21,253 bases of DNA from positions 1,483,187 to 1,504,439 of the forward strand of contig BFEA01000123.1 of the NCBI GenBank assembly GCA_003427395.1, in the 5' to 3' direction. Under the pieces are notes generated by a model. The model made no database searches, was not told the DNA's origin, and saw only the letters and a program-made list of their open reading frames with translations. Positions 1 through 7,879 of the stretch are shown in pieces. Within the stretch, counting starts at the first letter, position 1. Each line of letters starts with the position of its first letter. The position numbers and the translations under genes are program-made. The DNA is from Chara braunii. Lineage: Eukaryota > Streptophyta > Charophyceae > Charales > Characeae.

Positions 1-37
1 ACCACACACACATACACATCTACACACACACACACAT
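1..37. repeat. CA-rich microsatellite
   Basis: Interrupted (CA)n tract at the window edge, with a few TA and CT interruptions. It may extend beyond the window. Confidence 0.85.
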
Positions 38-56
38 GTTCAGTAGGTAACAAGTA

Positions 57-127
57 CTTCCCTCCCCAAGCACCCACCTACCCACCTACCCGCCCTTCCC
101 TCCCCAAGCACCCACCTACCCACCTAC
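57..127. repeat. 38-bp tandem duplication, C-rich
   Basis: Two head-to-tail copies (57-94 and 95-127) of a C-rich unit beginning CTTCCCTCCCCAAGCACCC. Each unit itself contains repeated CCACCTAC steps. Confidence 0.85.
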
Positions 128-324
128 AGAGGTGGTGACATATGTAGGAGGACACACACAGTCCAAAGGTTTGAGCCCTGGATAATATTTGACTTTGACA
201 TATGTTATCCTACAAGCTTATCTGGGTTGGACTTTGTGGTACAGGTTCCGGGGTTCAAACAACCCACAAACGACCCGATCATTACCATACATCCCAGGTT
301 CAAACCCATAGACAACAAACATTG

Positions 325-371
325 TATTTTATTTTATTTTATTTTATTTTATTTTATTTTATTTTATTTTA
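325..371. repeat. (ATTTT)n pentanucleotide microsatellite
   Basis: About nine uninterrupted ATTTT units. It lies just after two TTCAAAC-containing motifs (around 250 and 300) that look like degenerate box B elements. A retroposon tail is possible but not shown. Confidence 0.9.
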
Positions 372-721
372 GTAAAAAATTTACTGGACAAATCATATAC
401 ATATTTACACAGAGTGGCCTTCGAGCCCCAAAAGGAACAAATCCCATGGGCCTAACATATTATTTTCAGAGGTGGCATGGGACACAGCACAGTGAGGAAC
501 AAACAACGTATCACAGAAGAGCTGCCGACGATACGGCAGCGGTATCACCTCCCAAGTTAACACAGCGCACGGGGCAATACGACGGCGCGATGGCTCATAA
601 AGAATGAAAGCTGCTCTGGAAGTGTGTTTCGCAAACCTCTTGATCATTATTTCAATTTGGAAGTTTGGAACATACTAACATAGTAATAAGAACAGCGTTC
701 CTCGCACGCGCAGGCCATATT

Positions 722-734
722 TCTTTCTCTCTCT

Positions 735-790
<56 letters not shown>
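722..790. repeat. CT tract followed by about 52 T
   Basis: A short CT run leads into the longest T homopolymer in the window (about 739-790). On the minus strand this would be a poly(A) tail, but no element body is recognisable next to it. The exact length is unreliable in any assembly. Confidence 0.9.
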
Positions 791-794
<4 letters not shown>

Positions 795-836
795 AAACAG
801 AAATTTACGGTGCTGGCTCCATATCCATTCTGGGAA
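791..836. repeat. Dispersed repeat fragment, paired with 10971-11016
   Basis: Aligns without gaps to 10971-11016. Both copies follow a T-rich tract and AAACAG, then share a GGCTCCAT.TCCATTC core and end in a GGGAAG motif like the right end of the CGGGGGAAGACGGTA foldback family. It is probably a decayed member of that family. The match is moderate. Confidence 0.45.
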
Positions 837-978
837 GCGTCAGTGCCGCTCTTCTTTCACAGGCAAGTTGCACAGGCCATCTTTGAGGTCACCAAGGACG
901 GTTCTTCCCGTCGGGTTCTGCACAGAAACGACAAGCACAACCAAGCGGTGGACAATGAAAAACTGTTACTTTTTCTGT

Positions 979-1004
979 TTTTTTTTTTTTTTTTTTTTTT
1001 TTTT
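979..1004. repeat. Poly(T) tract
   Basis: About 26 T. The flanks on both sides carry the related phrase CACAGAAACRACAAGCACAACCAA (912-935 and 1018-1041 approximately), so the tract sits between two direct repeats, as an inserted tailed element would. Confidence 0.75.
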
Positions 1005-1014
1005 GGTTCTGAAT

Positions 1015-1345
1015 TATGCACAGAAACAACAAGCACAACCAAACTGGGCAAGGAAAAACAAGTTTAAACAACCACTCCTTAAACTGGCAAACTGGCAGCT
1101 CAGCCGAAGCAGAGGACTGCAGTTGCCGGTATACGCGATAAGATCCTTTCGATTCAGGCATGGGCCGGTAGAGAAAGCGGCAGGCCACTCTGGAAAAGGC
1201 GCAATTGCAGGTTCGGGAGCCTCTTAGAAGGTATAGCTTCGTCAACTTTGGCTCGTATGAACTGGTGGTTTGAAGACTGGAAGTTCAGTTGGTACACCCA
1301 CATGAAGTTTGGAAATACAGGCCTGAGAGTTCTAATCCCAGATGA
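1015..1345. other. Non-coding stretch without recognised features
   Basis: Mixed composition; frames are short and overlap on both strands without coding character. Nothing was identified apart from the direct repeat at its left edge. Confidence 0.5.
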
Positions 1346-1370
1346 TTTTTTTTTTTTTTTTTTTTTTTTT
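1346..1370. repeat. Poly(T) tract
   Basis: About 25 T with no recognised element attached. Confidence 0.85.
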
Positions 1371-1508
1371 AAATCTATGAAAAAAGGAAATACAATACGA
1401 AAAACTAAAAACGGGCCACAGGGAAAAACAAACGCTTATAAGTTATAAGAGACCAGGCCTACTGGCAAAAAAAACATAAAAAATGAAGATTCAGAAAAGT
1501 GCGAACCA

Positions 1509-1622
1509 GTCCTTCGGGACATCCGTTAAATTTGGAACAATACAGAGAAAGAAGATTAATTAGCATGGCCCCTACGCAAGTAAGGATGACACGCATAAAT
1601 CGAGAAATGGTTTAAAAAAAAA
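1509..1622 (+). pseudogene. U6 snRNA retropseudogene with A-tail
   Basis: The sequence follows U6 snRNA from the 5' stem-loop GTCCTTCGGGACATCCG through TTGGAACAATACAGAGA, ATTAGCATGGCCCC, ACGCAAG and GATGACACGC to the 3' end CGAGAAATGGTTT (about 1613). The 5' and 3' ends are of the plant/algal type. The natural U6 gene ends in a T run for pol III; here it is replaced by about nine A, which indicates a reverse-transcribed copy. It carries extra bases between the ACAGAGA box and the AGC triad (AAGAAG and ATTAATTA look like local duplications) and a TAAG insertion in GCGCAAG-TAAG-GATGAC. The ACAGAGA-AGC spacing is fixed in working U6, so this copy should be non-functional. GAACCA occurs immediately upstream (1503-1508) and again at 1633-1638, a possible decayed target duplication. 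Confidence 0.85.
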
Positions 1623-1639
1623 GGAAACGTCTGAACCAT

Positions 1640-2180
1640 CCAAGCGAAAGGGTACCCATACCGGGTACTGGACCACGCATGCTGAAGGCCTCTGATACCA
1701 TCTGGCTGAGAAGGGTAACCCACGGTGGGTATAGAAGGCCCAAAACAGCACCAAAAGGAAGGAAATAAAAAATGCCTGATGAGACTGCCTGATAGTCGCA
1801 CCCTAGTACCCAATGAGTCGGCCTGCCCGATTGTCTAGAAAGGACAAAAATCCAACCCCATGGCTCACCTCGCCCATGTGCTAATCTCCTGTAGCACATG
1901 GAGAAAGAACCATTCAGGAGGGCCTTCTCCGACGTCCCTGGATCCAAAGTCTTTTTTTTTATTATTATTATTGTCCCTGAAAAAAGGCTAATTGAGACTA
2001 ATTCTTTTAATCCTAACCAATTCAATTGCCTGTCAGATTTGGACAGGATGGCCTTTCTGCTAGTTTCTGGCCCTTTTTTTTTCATTAGATTCATTAAGAA
2101 TTTAATATCATTATAGTATTACAGGGAACCCCGTAGCAGCCACCCTAAATTTTGTTACAAACCCTCTGCATGCGTTTTTT
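1640..2180. other. Non-coding stretch, no feature identified
   Basis: Contains short T runs, an ATTATTATTATT tract (about 1960-1972) and overlapping short frames on both strands. A phrase at 1770-1797 resembles a hammerhead CTGATGA plus a 4-bp stem but lacks GAAA; it was not called. Confidence 0.5.
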
Positions 2181-2239
2181 CTTTTTCTTCTTTTTTTTTA
2201 ACACAAGACTGTCCTTTATTAATAAAAATTAAAAAGAAA

Positions 2240-2608
2240 AAGTGTCACCCCAAGATAACATGTCAAAGGATTATGCCCCAAACAGATGGTGGCGCCCATC
2301 ACGCCTAGTACTGCACTGTTACCTTGTAGGCTCTCACTCATTCTGCAACACAACATGTGAGCGCACAGCAGCAGCTACAGACAAAGCGGTTCTGGCTGTG
2401 GAGAAGCAGAGAGTGGAGGAGCGCACTTCCAGGCAACTTTTTTTGTTTTTTACTTCCAGGCAACTTGATTGAGTGGAGTGGAGGAGAACACTTCAACAAG
2501 TGCATTTAGGCATGACAGAGAAAAACTGGAGGATGGAGGACAGAAGAACTGGAGGATGGAAATAGCAGTCAGGGTGAGCGAGAGAATCGCCACGGATTAG
2601 AGGCAGGC
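2240..2608. other. Non-coding stretch with small local duplications
   Basis: The phrase ACTTCCAGGCAACTT occurs twice (about 2427 and 2452) and GGAGGATGGA recurs around 2527-2560. No gene was recognised. Confidence 0.5.
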
Positions 2609-2773
2609 TACCGTCGTCACCCCAATAGAACGCCTGGTCATTATTATTGCCATATCTGGTCTGAAAGTTCTTAGGTTACCTGATCGGACGTCCGGGACCC
2701 CCCTGACCGTCCGGGGTTGTCCTATCGGACAACTGGTCGGACGTCCTCCCCGGGCAGTCTGTCCGAGCACAAC

Positions 2774-2805
<32 letters not shown>

Positions 2806-3161
2806 TCCTCGGAAAAATCTGAAAAAAAACTTAAAAAAGTATGTTATACAGAAAAATAAACTGAACAACTTTTGCCTTGGAATCATACCGAAATTCGCTG
2901 CCAATTTTAAAATAAAAAATAAAATAAAATAAAAAGTTAAAAAGTAATAAAAACCTTTTTTTTTATACTTTTTTCGTGCTTTTAATTGCTAAAAATGGAG
3001 TTGTCCGAGCCCGGACGTCCGGGACCCCCCTGACTGTCCGCCCAGGACGTCCTGCCATCGGACAACTGGTAGCCTAGGAAAGTTCGCACCAAATAGAGCT
3101 ATAATTACCGGGTGAAGATACGGCAATAATGACCGGGCGTTCTATGCGGGTGAAGACGGTA
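2609..3161. mobile_element. Foldback MITE (TACCGTCTTC family), interrupted by a hAT-like element
   Basis: The left end TACCGTCGTCACCCC at 2609 and the right end GGGTGAAGACGGTA at 3161 are inverted copies. The inverted match continues inward: left AATAGAACGCCTGGTCATTA against the complement of TAATGACCGGGCGTTCTAT on the right. Without the insert the element would be about 140 bp. Flanking TA on both sides fits a TA target duplication, as used by Tc1/mariner-type transposases (inferred, no transposase seen). It belongs to the same family as the copies at 6374, 6756 and 12601. The inserted element at 2671-3077 is younger, because it splits this one. Confidence 0.8.
2671..3077. mobile_element. 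hAT-like non-autonomous element, copy 1
   Basis: A 407-bp segment bounded by a perfect 8-bp direct repeat GAAAGTTC (2663-2670 and 3078-3085). Its termini are inverted: TTAGGTTACC on the left and the complement of GGTAGCCTAG on the right. Subterminal regions are GC-rich with many GGACGTCC, GTCCGGGAC and CGGACAACTGG motifs in both orientations, as expected of transposase-binding repeats. The core is A/T-rich with a run of about 30 A. An 8-bp target duplication is typical of hAT transposons. There is no coding sequence. The core phrase AGAAAAATAAACTGAACAAC is shared with the copy at 15692-15982. Confidence 0.82.
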
Positions 3162-3181
3162 GTTGGAACAAAAACCCTTGT

Positions 3182-3280
3182 TACCTGCCTGATGGCTGAG
3201 TAGTATACAGTGTTTTGAATTTTTTGACCGTTAATAAATGGACCAAGAAGGTTTCGAGCATTGTACTGTTTTGAGTGTGT

Positions 3281-3313
<33 letters not shown>
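3182..3313 (+). mobile_element. tRNA-like SINE with poly(A) tail
   Basis: Contains a box A-like TGGCTGAGTAGTA (about 3190), an anticodon-arm-like GTTAATAAATGGACCAAG, a box B-like GGTTTCGAGC (about 3249), then about 30 A (3284-3313). The GTTAATAAA...TTCGA phrase recurs at 3359, 17060 and 18740, so this is a family. It resembles a tRNA-Ile(AAT)-type core, but the folds are degenerate. The A-tail implies mobilisation by an L1-like LINE. Confidence 0.6.
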
Positions 3314-3316
<3 letters not shown>

Positions 3317-3341
3317 AAAAAACAAAGCAGCAACATTTCAT

Positions 3342-3405
3342 TAGTGGTCTTAACGTTTGAGGCCGGGGAGTTAATAAATGCACCAAGAATTCAAGTCCTG
3401 TTAAA
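3342..3405 (+). mobile_element. SINE fragment, second copy
   Basis: Carries the family phrase GTTAATAAATGCACCAAG followed by a box B-like AATTCAAGTCC, only about 30 bp after the tail of the previous copy. No tail of its own is visible. Confidence 0.4.
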
Positions 3406-3435
3406 CTGATAACGCAACCTTCTAGCAACTCCTGC

Positions 3436-3771
3436 ATGTTGGGCGCTGCAAGAAGGAACCACCACTGCAATCGCTGGAAGACAACCGCAGAGCTCAGAGA
3501 ATCTCTCAAGGGCTGCCACAATCTGGATGTTAACCTGCAGGCAATCAATGTTACAATCCACGCCACCGGACTGGGTGGCACTACTACAAACTCCGTCCGC
3601 CTGGACACCCGGGGAGTGGGCCACGTGGGCACTTCTGCAGAGAATACTCCCACAGTGGCATTGTCATACGTGAAGTCAACAGGACCGGCCGGGGACTGGG
3701 GGCTGTGGACCATTCACGACATCGAACAGCCAGGAAACACTGTCAGCTATTTTTTTTTGGCGACGCATTAA
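3436..3771 (+). CDS. Open frame of unknown function, doubtful
   Basis: An ATG-initiated frame of 111 codons with mixed, non-repetitive composition (for example residues around LDVNLQAINVTIHATGLGG). It is the only sizeable part of 3320-3780 not made of simple repeat. I do not recognise any domain, signal peptide or membrane segment. An overlapping minus-strand frame of 132 codons covers the same DNA, so openness alone is weak evidence. It lies directly upstream of the LINE remnant and could be an older, unrecognisable part of it or an exon. Treat it as hypothetical. Confidence 0.2.
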   Translation: MLGAARRNHHCNRWKTTAELRESLKGCHNLDVNLQAINVTIHATGLGGTTTNSVRLDTRGVGHVGTSAENTPTVALSYVKSTGPAGDWGLWTIHDIEQPGNTVSYFFLATH

Positions 3772-3775
3772 AAAG

Positions 3776-4862
3776 TTGAATAGAACTTTTATTGCACCAA
3801 ATGTCAGCAGGGTTTCCAAAACAGTATGAGCCCGAGCCCGAGTCACAGCCAAACCGACCCTCCTCAGGAAAATTAGAGTGATCGAGGATGATGACTACAG
3901 AATATACCAGCCAGGAATGCCCCTGCAAGAGACCTGGAGTTTGAGCGGCCGAGCGGGCATGGAAAACAAGATCCACGCCAACGGCGATGCAGAAACGAAC
4001 CAACATTCTAGACTACTCGACCAGCCTCGGCTATAAACTCAGACGAAGACAAGTAACCACAGAACTCATCCTGTCCCAGCGGTGGGAGAAACACATCGCG
4101 GGATGCCTAGGCAACACCGAGAAAATCGATTGGCAGGTCCCGCTCGCCATCAGAAACACCCGCATAAGAAGAGCATGCAATGGCTTATAAGTTATAACTA
4201 CTATCAGGCCTTGCCGGACAACACACGGCTCAGCAAGAGAAGGTCGGAAATGGCCAGAAGGAACGTCGACGATAGTTGTGCGATCTGCGATGCCGGAACA
4301 CTCGAGGATATGCCACACTGTCTGATACAGTGCCCAAACGCAGAAAGGCTTTGGAGAAGGACGCAGGGGTTCTGGTCTGCGACTGTCGCCACACCACTGC
4401 CAGATAACCTGCAGACACTTCTAATGGGCCCGGCACAGCCACGTTTTCGAGAAGCCTGGCATTTAACCCTCTTCCGAAGACTTCGCCCCTTTACATTGTG
4501 GATGATATGGAAGACACGATGCAAACAAACAATAGCCGGCCAAAAAAAACACACCAACCAGGGAGGCCTGGGAGCACTTACTGCAACTACGGACGGGACG
4601 GAGTACCAGGCGGACTGGCACCAGGCAACCAAGAACGTCAAAGAAGGCCCCACAAAAAAAGCAAATAATCATAGACAAATTCATCAAAGACCGGCTCGGA
4701 ACTCGGAACTGGTAAACTCGACTCGGCACAATAGAAGGCGCTCCTCCGAGACTGGTATGGAAGCTGCAGGAAGAACAACAAGGGAGCGACCGTATTACGG
4801 AGCTCGCCTTGTTAGAAACAGCGCGATCACGGAACCGTGTGGCAGATATAAACTCAGCATAG
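3776..4862 (+). pseudogene. Decayed LINE ORF2 3' part with zf-RVT (CCHC) domain
   Basis: The conserved centre is in the frame open to 5059: LPDNTRLSKRR, then DDSCAICDAGTLEDMPHCLIQCP, then LW. This is the zinc-binding domain found C-terminal to the reverse transcriptase of many non-LTR retrotransposons (C-x2-C-x9-H-x4-C; C at codons 66 and 69, H79 and C84 counted from the ATG at 4082). The upstream part continues in another frame (3987-4190). The C-terminal part returns to that frame (about 4620-4862), with a basic linker and KKQIIIDKFIKDRLG, interrupted by a stop at 4713-4715 and ending at the TAG at 4860-4862. Further upstream, stops near 3833 and 4033 break the frame. No RT catalytic motif is visible, so the element is 5'-truncated and dead. 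It shows that a LINE of the kind that could mobilise the SINE and snRNA copies existed in this genome. Confidence 0.75.
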
Positions 4863-5080
4863 AGGGCACAGAAGAGCCAGTGTTTAAGAAAAGAGGGAGT
4901 CAGTTTACAAGTAGCTGCCTCTTGACCTGGTTGTGGGTACAAAGTCCAGTTCCGGTGGTTCGCTCCACCCCTGGGGACCCGGAGTGCTTGTTTTTCCGGT
5001 ATCGTAGGCTGTTCCACCTCGCTCCAGAACCTTTATGTGCAAGGACTCAGGAGGTGTAATGTCCAGGACACAGGGGTTGG

Positions 5081-5103
5081 CAGGGTTTAGGGTTTAAGGG
5101 GGA
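5081..5103 (+). repeat. Telomere-like TTTAGGG dimer
   Basis: GGGTTTAGGGTTTAAGGGGG contains two TTTAGGG-type units, the repeat used by plants and several algal groups. It is far too short for a telomere and may be chance. Confidence 0.3.
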
Positions 5104-5374
5104 ACTACGAAAGTAAGGGATAGTTTGTTAACCAGCATTTCACTCCAGACTGCTCGTTTTGTTCAACCTGCTCAGGCTTTCCCTTCTTTTGTCGGTACAA
5201 ATTGATTCCTTCTTAGTCCCAGTTATTGTTTTTTAGAATTATGCTCAAGGGGACGCTGGGCCCGGTTTCCCGCCAAGCCAAAGGTGGGTAATGGCCCCAG
5301 TACACGGGGTTGAGAATCTTGAGATGTGGAGGGATTCCCGGCCTCCTTTTGCAAAAACAAAACCCAAAAAAAAA

Positions 5375-5450
5375 AGCTGCTTTGTGTAAAAAAAAAAAAG
5401 AGAGGGAAAAAAAATAAAAAATAAAAAGAAAGAAAGAAAAAATATCGCAA
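5375..5450. repeat. A/G-rich low-complexity tract
   Basis: A-rich runs with interspersed G (AAAGAAAGAAAGAAAAAAT). It precedes the foldback block at 5462. Confidence 0.8.
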
Positions 5451-5461
5451 CCTTCTTCATC

Positions 5462-5566
5462 GACATAGAATGCCGGTCATAATGGCTGTATGAAGACCGG
5501 AAGTTGCCTTAAATACAGCTAGAATGAGTCTGAATGATCGAACGTTGTATTTGGGGGAAGACGGTA
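5462..5566. mobile_element. Foldback MITE fragment (TACCGTCTTC family), left end missing
   Basis: The right end GGGGGAAGACGGTA (5553-5566) matches the family terminus. The interior (GCCGGTCATAATGGCTGTAT, GTTGCCTTAAATACAGC) aligns with 5890-5990. The outer left terminus is not present. Confidence 0.65.
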
Positions 5567-5667
5567 GGTCCTGCCTACCCATTCGAAAAGAGGGGACGTA
5601 GGAAGACAAAACAAACAAAAAAAAAACAAACAAACAAAAAAAAAAAAAGCAGGGTTGACTCGTTGGG
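5465..5667. repeat. Block duplicated at 5890-6163 (unit 1)
   Basis: Shared order in both units: GGTCATAAT.GCTGTAT, ...GAAGTTGCCTTAA.TACAGC, ...GGGGGAAGAC, CCCTACCC.TTC.AAAA, a GGGGAC/GGGAAAC A-rich segment, then GGGTTGACTC. The two units are about 420 bp apart, so this is a diverged segmental duplication or two insertions of one composite element. Confidence 0.65.
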
Positions 5668-5679
5668 TGGGTGCACTTT

Positions 5680-5738
5680 GTACAACAGAGCACTCACGGG
5701 ACATAATTTCCCTTCGGCCTTGGCCTTGTCTTGAACTT
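5680..5738 (-). repeat. Dispersed repeat fragment, paired with 7521-7565
   Basis: On the minus strand GTTCAAGACAAGGCCAAGG...AATTAT...GTGAGTGC.CTGT is shared with 7565-7521. Both contain GTGAGT, a good splice-donor sequence, at the same place. It may be a shared exon-intron edge or simply a repeat. Confidence 0.5.
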
Positions 5739-5741
5739 TTT

Positions 5742-5768
5742 TTCCCTTTTTCTTTTTTTTTTTTTTTA
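5742..5768. repeat. T-rich tract
   Basis: Interrupted T run (TTTTTTTCCC, TTTTTC, then about 15 T). Confidence 0.8.
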
Positions 5769-5880
5769 CAAGAAGGCTCTGTGCTCATCATTTGATTAAC
5801 CACACAAAATAGAGGCCGGGAAATCTTGAAAAGATATGAATGCGCTAAGAAGAGTTGAAGTCCTGTTTATAGGACAACAC

Positions 5881-5994
5881 TACCTTCTTCTTCACCCGAA
5901 TAGAAAAATGGCGGTCATAATCGCTGTATCTAGACCGAAAGTTGCCTTAAGTACAGCGAAAATGACTGTACATTGTACTCGGGCGAAGACACCA
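5881..5994. mobile_element. Foldback MITE (TACCGTCTTC family), diverged copy
   Basis: The left end TACCTTCTTCTTCACCCGAA and the right end TCGGGCGAAGACACCA are diverged inverted copies of the family terminus. It lies inside unit 2 of the duplicated block. Confidence 0.6.
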
Positions 5995-6163
5995 GGGGCT
6001 CCCTACCCCTTCAAAAACAGGGGGAAACAGAGAAAAGAAAAGGAAAAAAAAAAAAAAAAAGGGAAAAAAAAAGCTAGGATGACAAACAGAGAAAGTCGGG
6101 AGACCTGCATGACTGAATTCATGACAGCATTGAAATTCGTTTTTTTTTAAGGGTTGACTCATG
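5890..6163. repeat. Block duplicated from 5465-5667 (unit 2)
   Basis: Diverged second copy, with a longer A-rich centre (6041-6071) and a T run before GGGTTGACTC at 6151-6160. Confidence 0.6.
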
Positions 6164-6373
6164 TGCGCAGATTTGACCCCTCGGCATACCTGCACAAGGT
6201 GGCCCCTGCCGCAAGCACGTGCCCGCCCTAAGTGAAGGGCGGGCCCCTGAATCTCAATGTGCCCTGAATTTGTCAATTTTGCAAAAAGTCTTGGTGGGGG
6301 CCAGAAAGTTGCCGCGCGCCAGTTGGCTACATCCGCCTTGCTCGTGAGAATAAGAAATAAATTTGTGCGCCTT

Positions 6374-6470
6374 CTACCGTCTTCCCCCGAACATAACGCA
6401 CGATACAAGGTATGTTTCCGGCCCGATACATGCAAAATGGGGGTGCGTTGTGTTCGGGGGATAACGGTAG
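6374..6470. mobile_element. Foldback MITE (TACCGTCTTC family), 97 bp
   Basis: Begins CTACCGTCTTCCCCCGAACA and ends TGTTCGGGGGATAACGGTAG, an almost complete inverted pair of about 26 bp. The centre is only about 45 bp, containing GGTATGTTTCCGGCCCGATAC. The flanking TA is consistent with a TA target. Nothing is encoded. Confidence 0.85.
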
Positions 6471-6755
6471 GCTCTTTCAGCAGCGAGGGGAAACGGAGGT
6501 TACACCGCACGATTGTGCCTGGGTGGTTGGGTTGGGCGTGCTCAACCAATTCGGTCCCCGGCCGCTGTCTGAATGGGACTGGGCACAGACACTTTGGCCC
6601 AATCGGAAGCTACTGGAAACGCGTGCGCCGGAGGCCAGACGGGAAGTGAGCCTGCCTGCTTTCCATTTAGGAAAGGGGAAGGCAGCGGGGAGGGCATTCG
6701 GGCACTTGCCAGTGCAAGCGGCAGCGCTGCTGGAGTGTGAGCTCGTGCCTGCCTG

Positions 6756-6866
6756 CTACCGTCTTCCCCCGAACATAACGCACCCTGAAAATGAACGTAT
6801 ACAAGGTATGTTTCCGGCCCGGTACAGTCAAAATGAGGTTGCGTTGTGTTGGGGGGAAGACGGTAG
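6756..6866. mobile_element. Foldback MITE (TACCGTCTTC family), 111 bp
   Basis: Begins CTACCGTCTTCCCCCGAACA and ends GGGGGGAAGACGGTAG. The interior matches the copy at 6374 and adds a CCTGAAAATGAACGTATA segment also found at 12632 and 12812. It is the best-preserved copy for defining the family. Confidence 0.88.
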
Positions 6867-6869
6867 CGC

Positions 6870-7440
6870 TGGGTGTGTGAGAAGGCGATTGCAGCCGCAT
6901 GGGAGACATAGCCAAGCCATGCCCCCATAGCCGGGCTTGGCTTGGACGAAGGTCAGCAGAGGTGGTGGTGGTCTTCGGGGAGAGTGGAGACGTGGGCGAA
7001 GAAGACAAGGGTGAGCAATAGAACGAGAGATGACGGGGATGATGTGAGACTACGTACCTGGTCTTGGCGGAGGTCTGCATGTTCGACATCTGCAAGTACT
7101 TCGTTCACTGCTGCTGACATCAGCCGGTTGCTTCGTCATCAGGATAGGCTAGTTTAGTAGCTGTGTGATCGTAGTCTGGGCGCTGCGCGCCAAGTAAGGA
7201 AGCAGGGCTTCAAAGACATTGTTGGCGGTGGCGAGAGTATGCTTTCTTTCATTGACAATTGAGATCGCTGCTTTGTTATTAGGATTGTTACTCCGTCCGT
7301 GTGATATCAGCGCATTTCTGCTTTTTGGACCGCTTTCGACTATACTCTGGCTATCTTTGTGATTTTGCAAACTGGAACTCTGTCATTTCGTTATTGCTCA
7401 ATTTTCATTGCACATACAGTGGGTACTTTTTTCTTTCAAC
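6870..7440. other. Unassigned non-coding stretch
   Basis: Mixed composition with several G-rich GGTGGTGG steps around 6960. Frames on both strands are under 145 codons and show no recognisable domain. No RNA gene was recognised. Confidence 0.45.
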
Positions 7441-7486
7441 GAAAAAAAAAAAAGAAAAAAGAAAAAAAAGTAAAATTTTAAAAATA
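7441..7486. repeat. A-rich tract
   Basis: Interrupted A run with G, directly upstream on the plus strand of the repeat/frame at 7496. Confidence 0.8.
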
Positions 7487-7495
7487 TGATGTGGG

Positions 7496-7753
7496 TCAAT
7501 TTTGCACAACCGACTCGAAGACAGGGCACTCACTTGAGATAATTGCCCTTGGCCTTGTCTTGAACAGATACTTGTGTTTGATCACACCAATCGCCAAGTA
7601 CTCCACACTTGATCTCTCAGGCTTATCCTGCGCTTCGCCCTGACTGCCCACCTCCTCTGACAGATGGATTTCAGATTCTGCCTTGGTGCTGCTGCTGCTC
7701 CGCAGTGTCGATACCTTCTTCTTCAAAATGACCAGCGGCTTTTTCAAAGCCAC
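7496..7753 (-). CDS. Possible short protein or exon, unknown function
   Basis: A minus-strand ATG frame of 85 codons with a protein-like, charged composition: a lysine-rich N-terminus (residues 1-14), a serine and acidic middle (18-50), and a hydrophobic/basic end around residues 51-68 (EYLAIGVIKHKYLFKTRPR). No domain is recognised. Near its 3' end lies AAGTGAGT, a splice-donor-like site, and the part from there back to GTTCAAGACAAGG is repeated at 5680-5738. It could therefore be a real exon ending at GTGAGT, or part of a dispersed repeat. There is no promoter evidence. Confidence 0.3.
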   Translation of the reverse strand: MALKKPLVILKKKVSTLRSSSSTKAESEIHLSEEVGSQGEAQDKPERSSVEYLAIGVIKHKYLFKTRPRAIISSECPVFESVVQN

Positions 7754-7856
7754 TCGCTTTCCCTCCAGCTGATGGTAGCCAATTGTTAAGCGTGCAGAGC
7801 CCTGCCATAATTTGCCGGATTAAGTACAAGGGTTACCTACCAGATAGTCAGGAGAT

Positions 7857-7877
7857 TTTTTTTTTTTTTTTTTTTTT
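7857..7877. repeat. Poly(T) tract
   Basis: About 21 T; no attached element recognised. Confidence 0.85.
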
Positions 7878-7879
7878 AA

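Noticed and set aside
1236-1256. Dinoflagellate spliced leader-like CAACTTTGGCTCG
   Set aside because: It matches only part of the leader core (TTTTGGCTCAAG) and lacks the upstream CCGTAGCCA. Not supported.
1770-1800. CTGATGA followed by GACT...AGTC, resembling a hammerhead stem II
   Set aside because: The required GAAA is GCAC here and no stem III or stem I closes. Probably chance.
4463-5017. 184-codon minus-strand frame
   Set aside because: Antisense shadow of the LINE remnant, with no domain.
5947-6549. 200-codon minus-strand open frame
   Set aside because: It runs through the duplicated repeat block, an A-rich tract and a foldback MITE; the translation is low-complexity F-rich in the middle.
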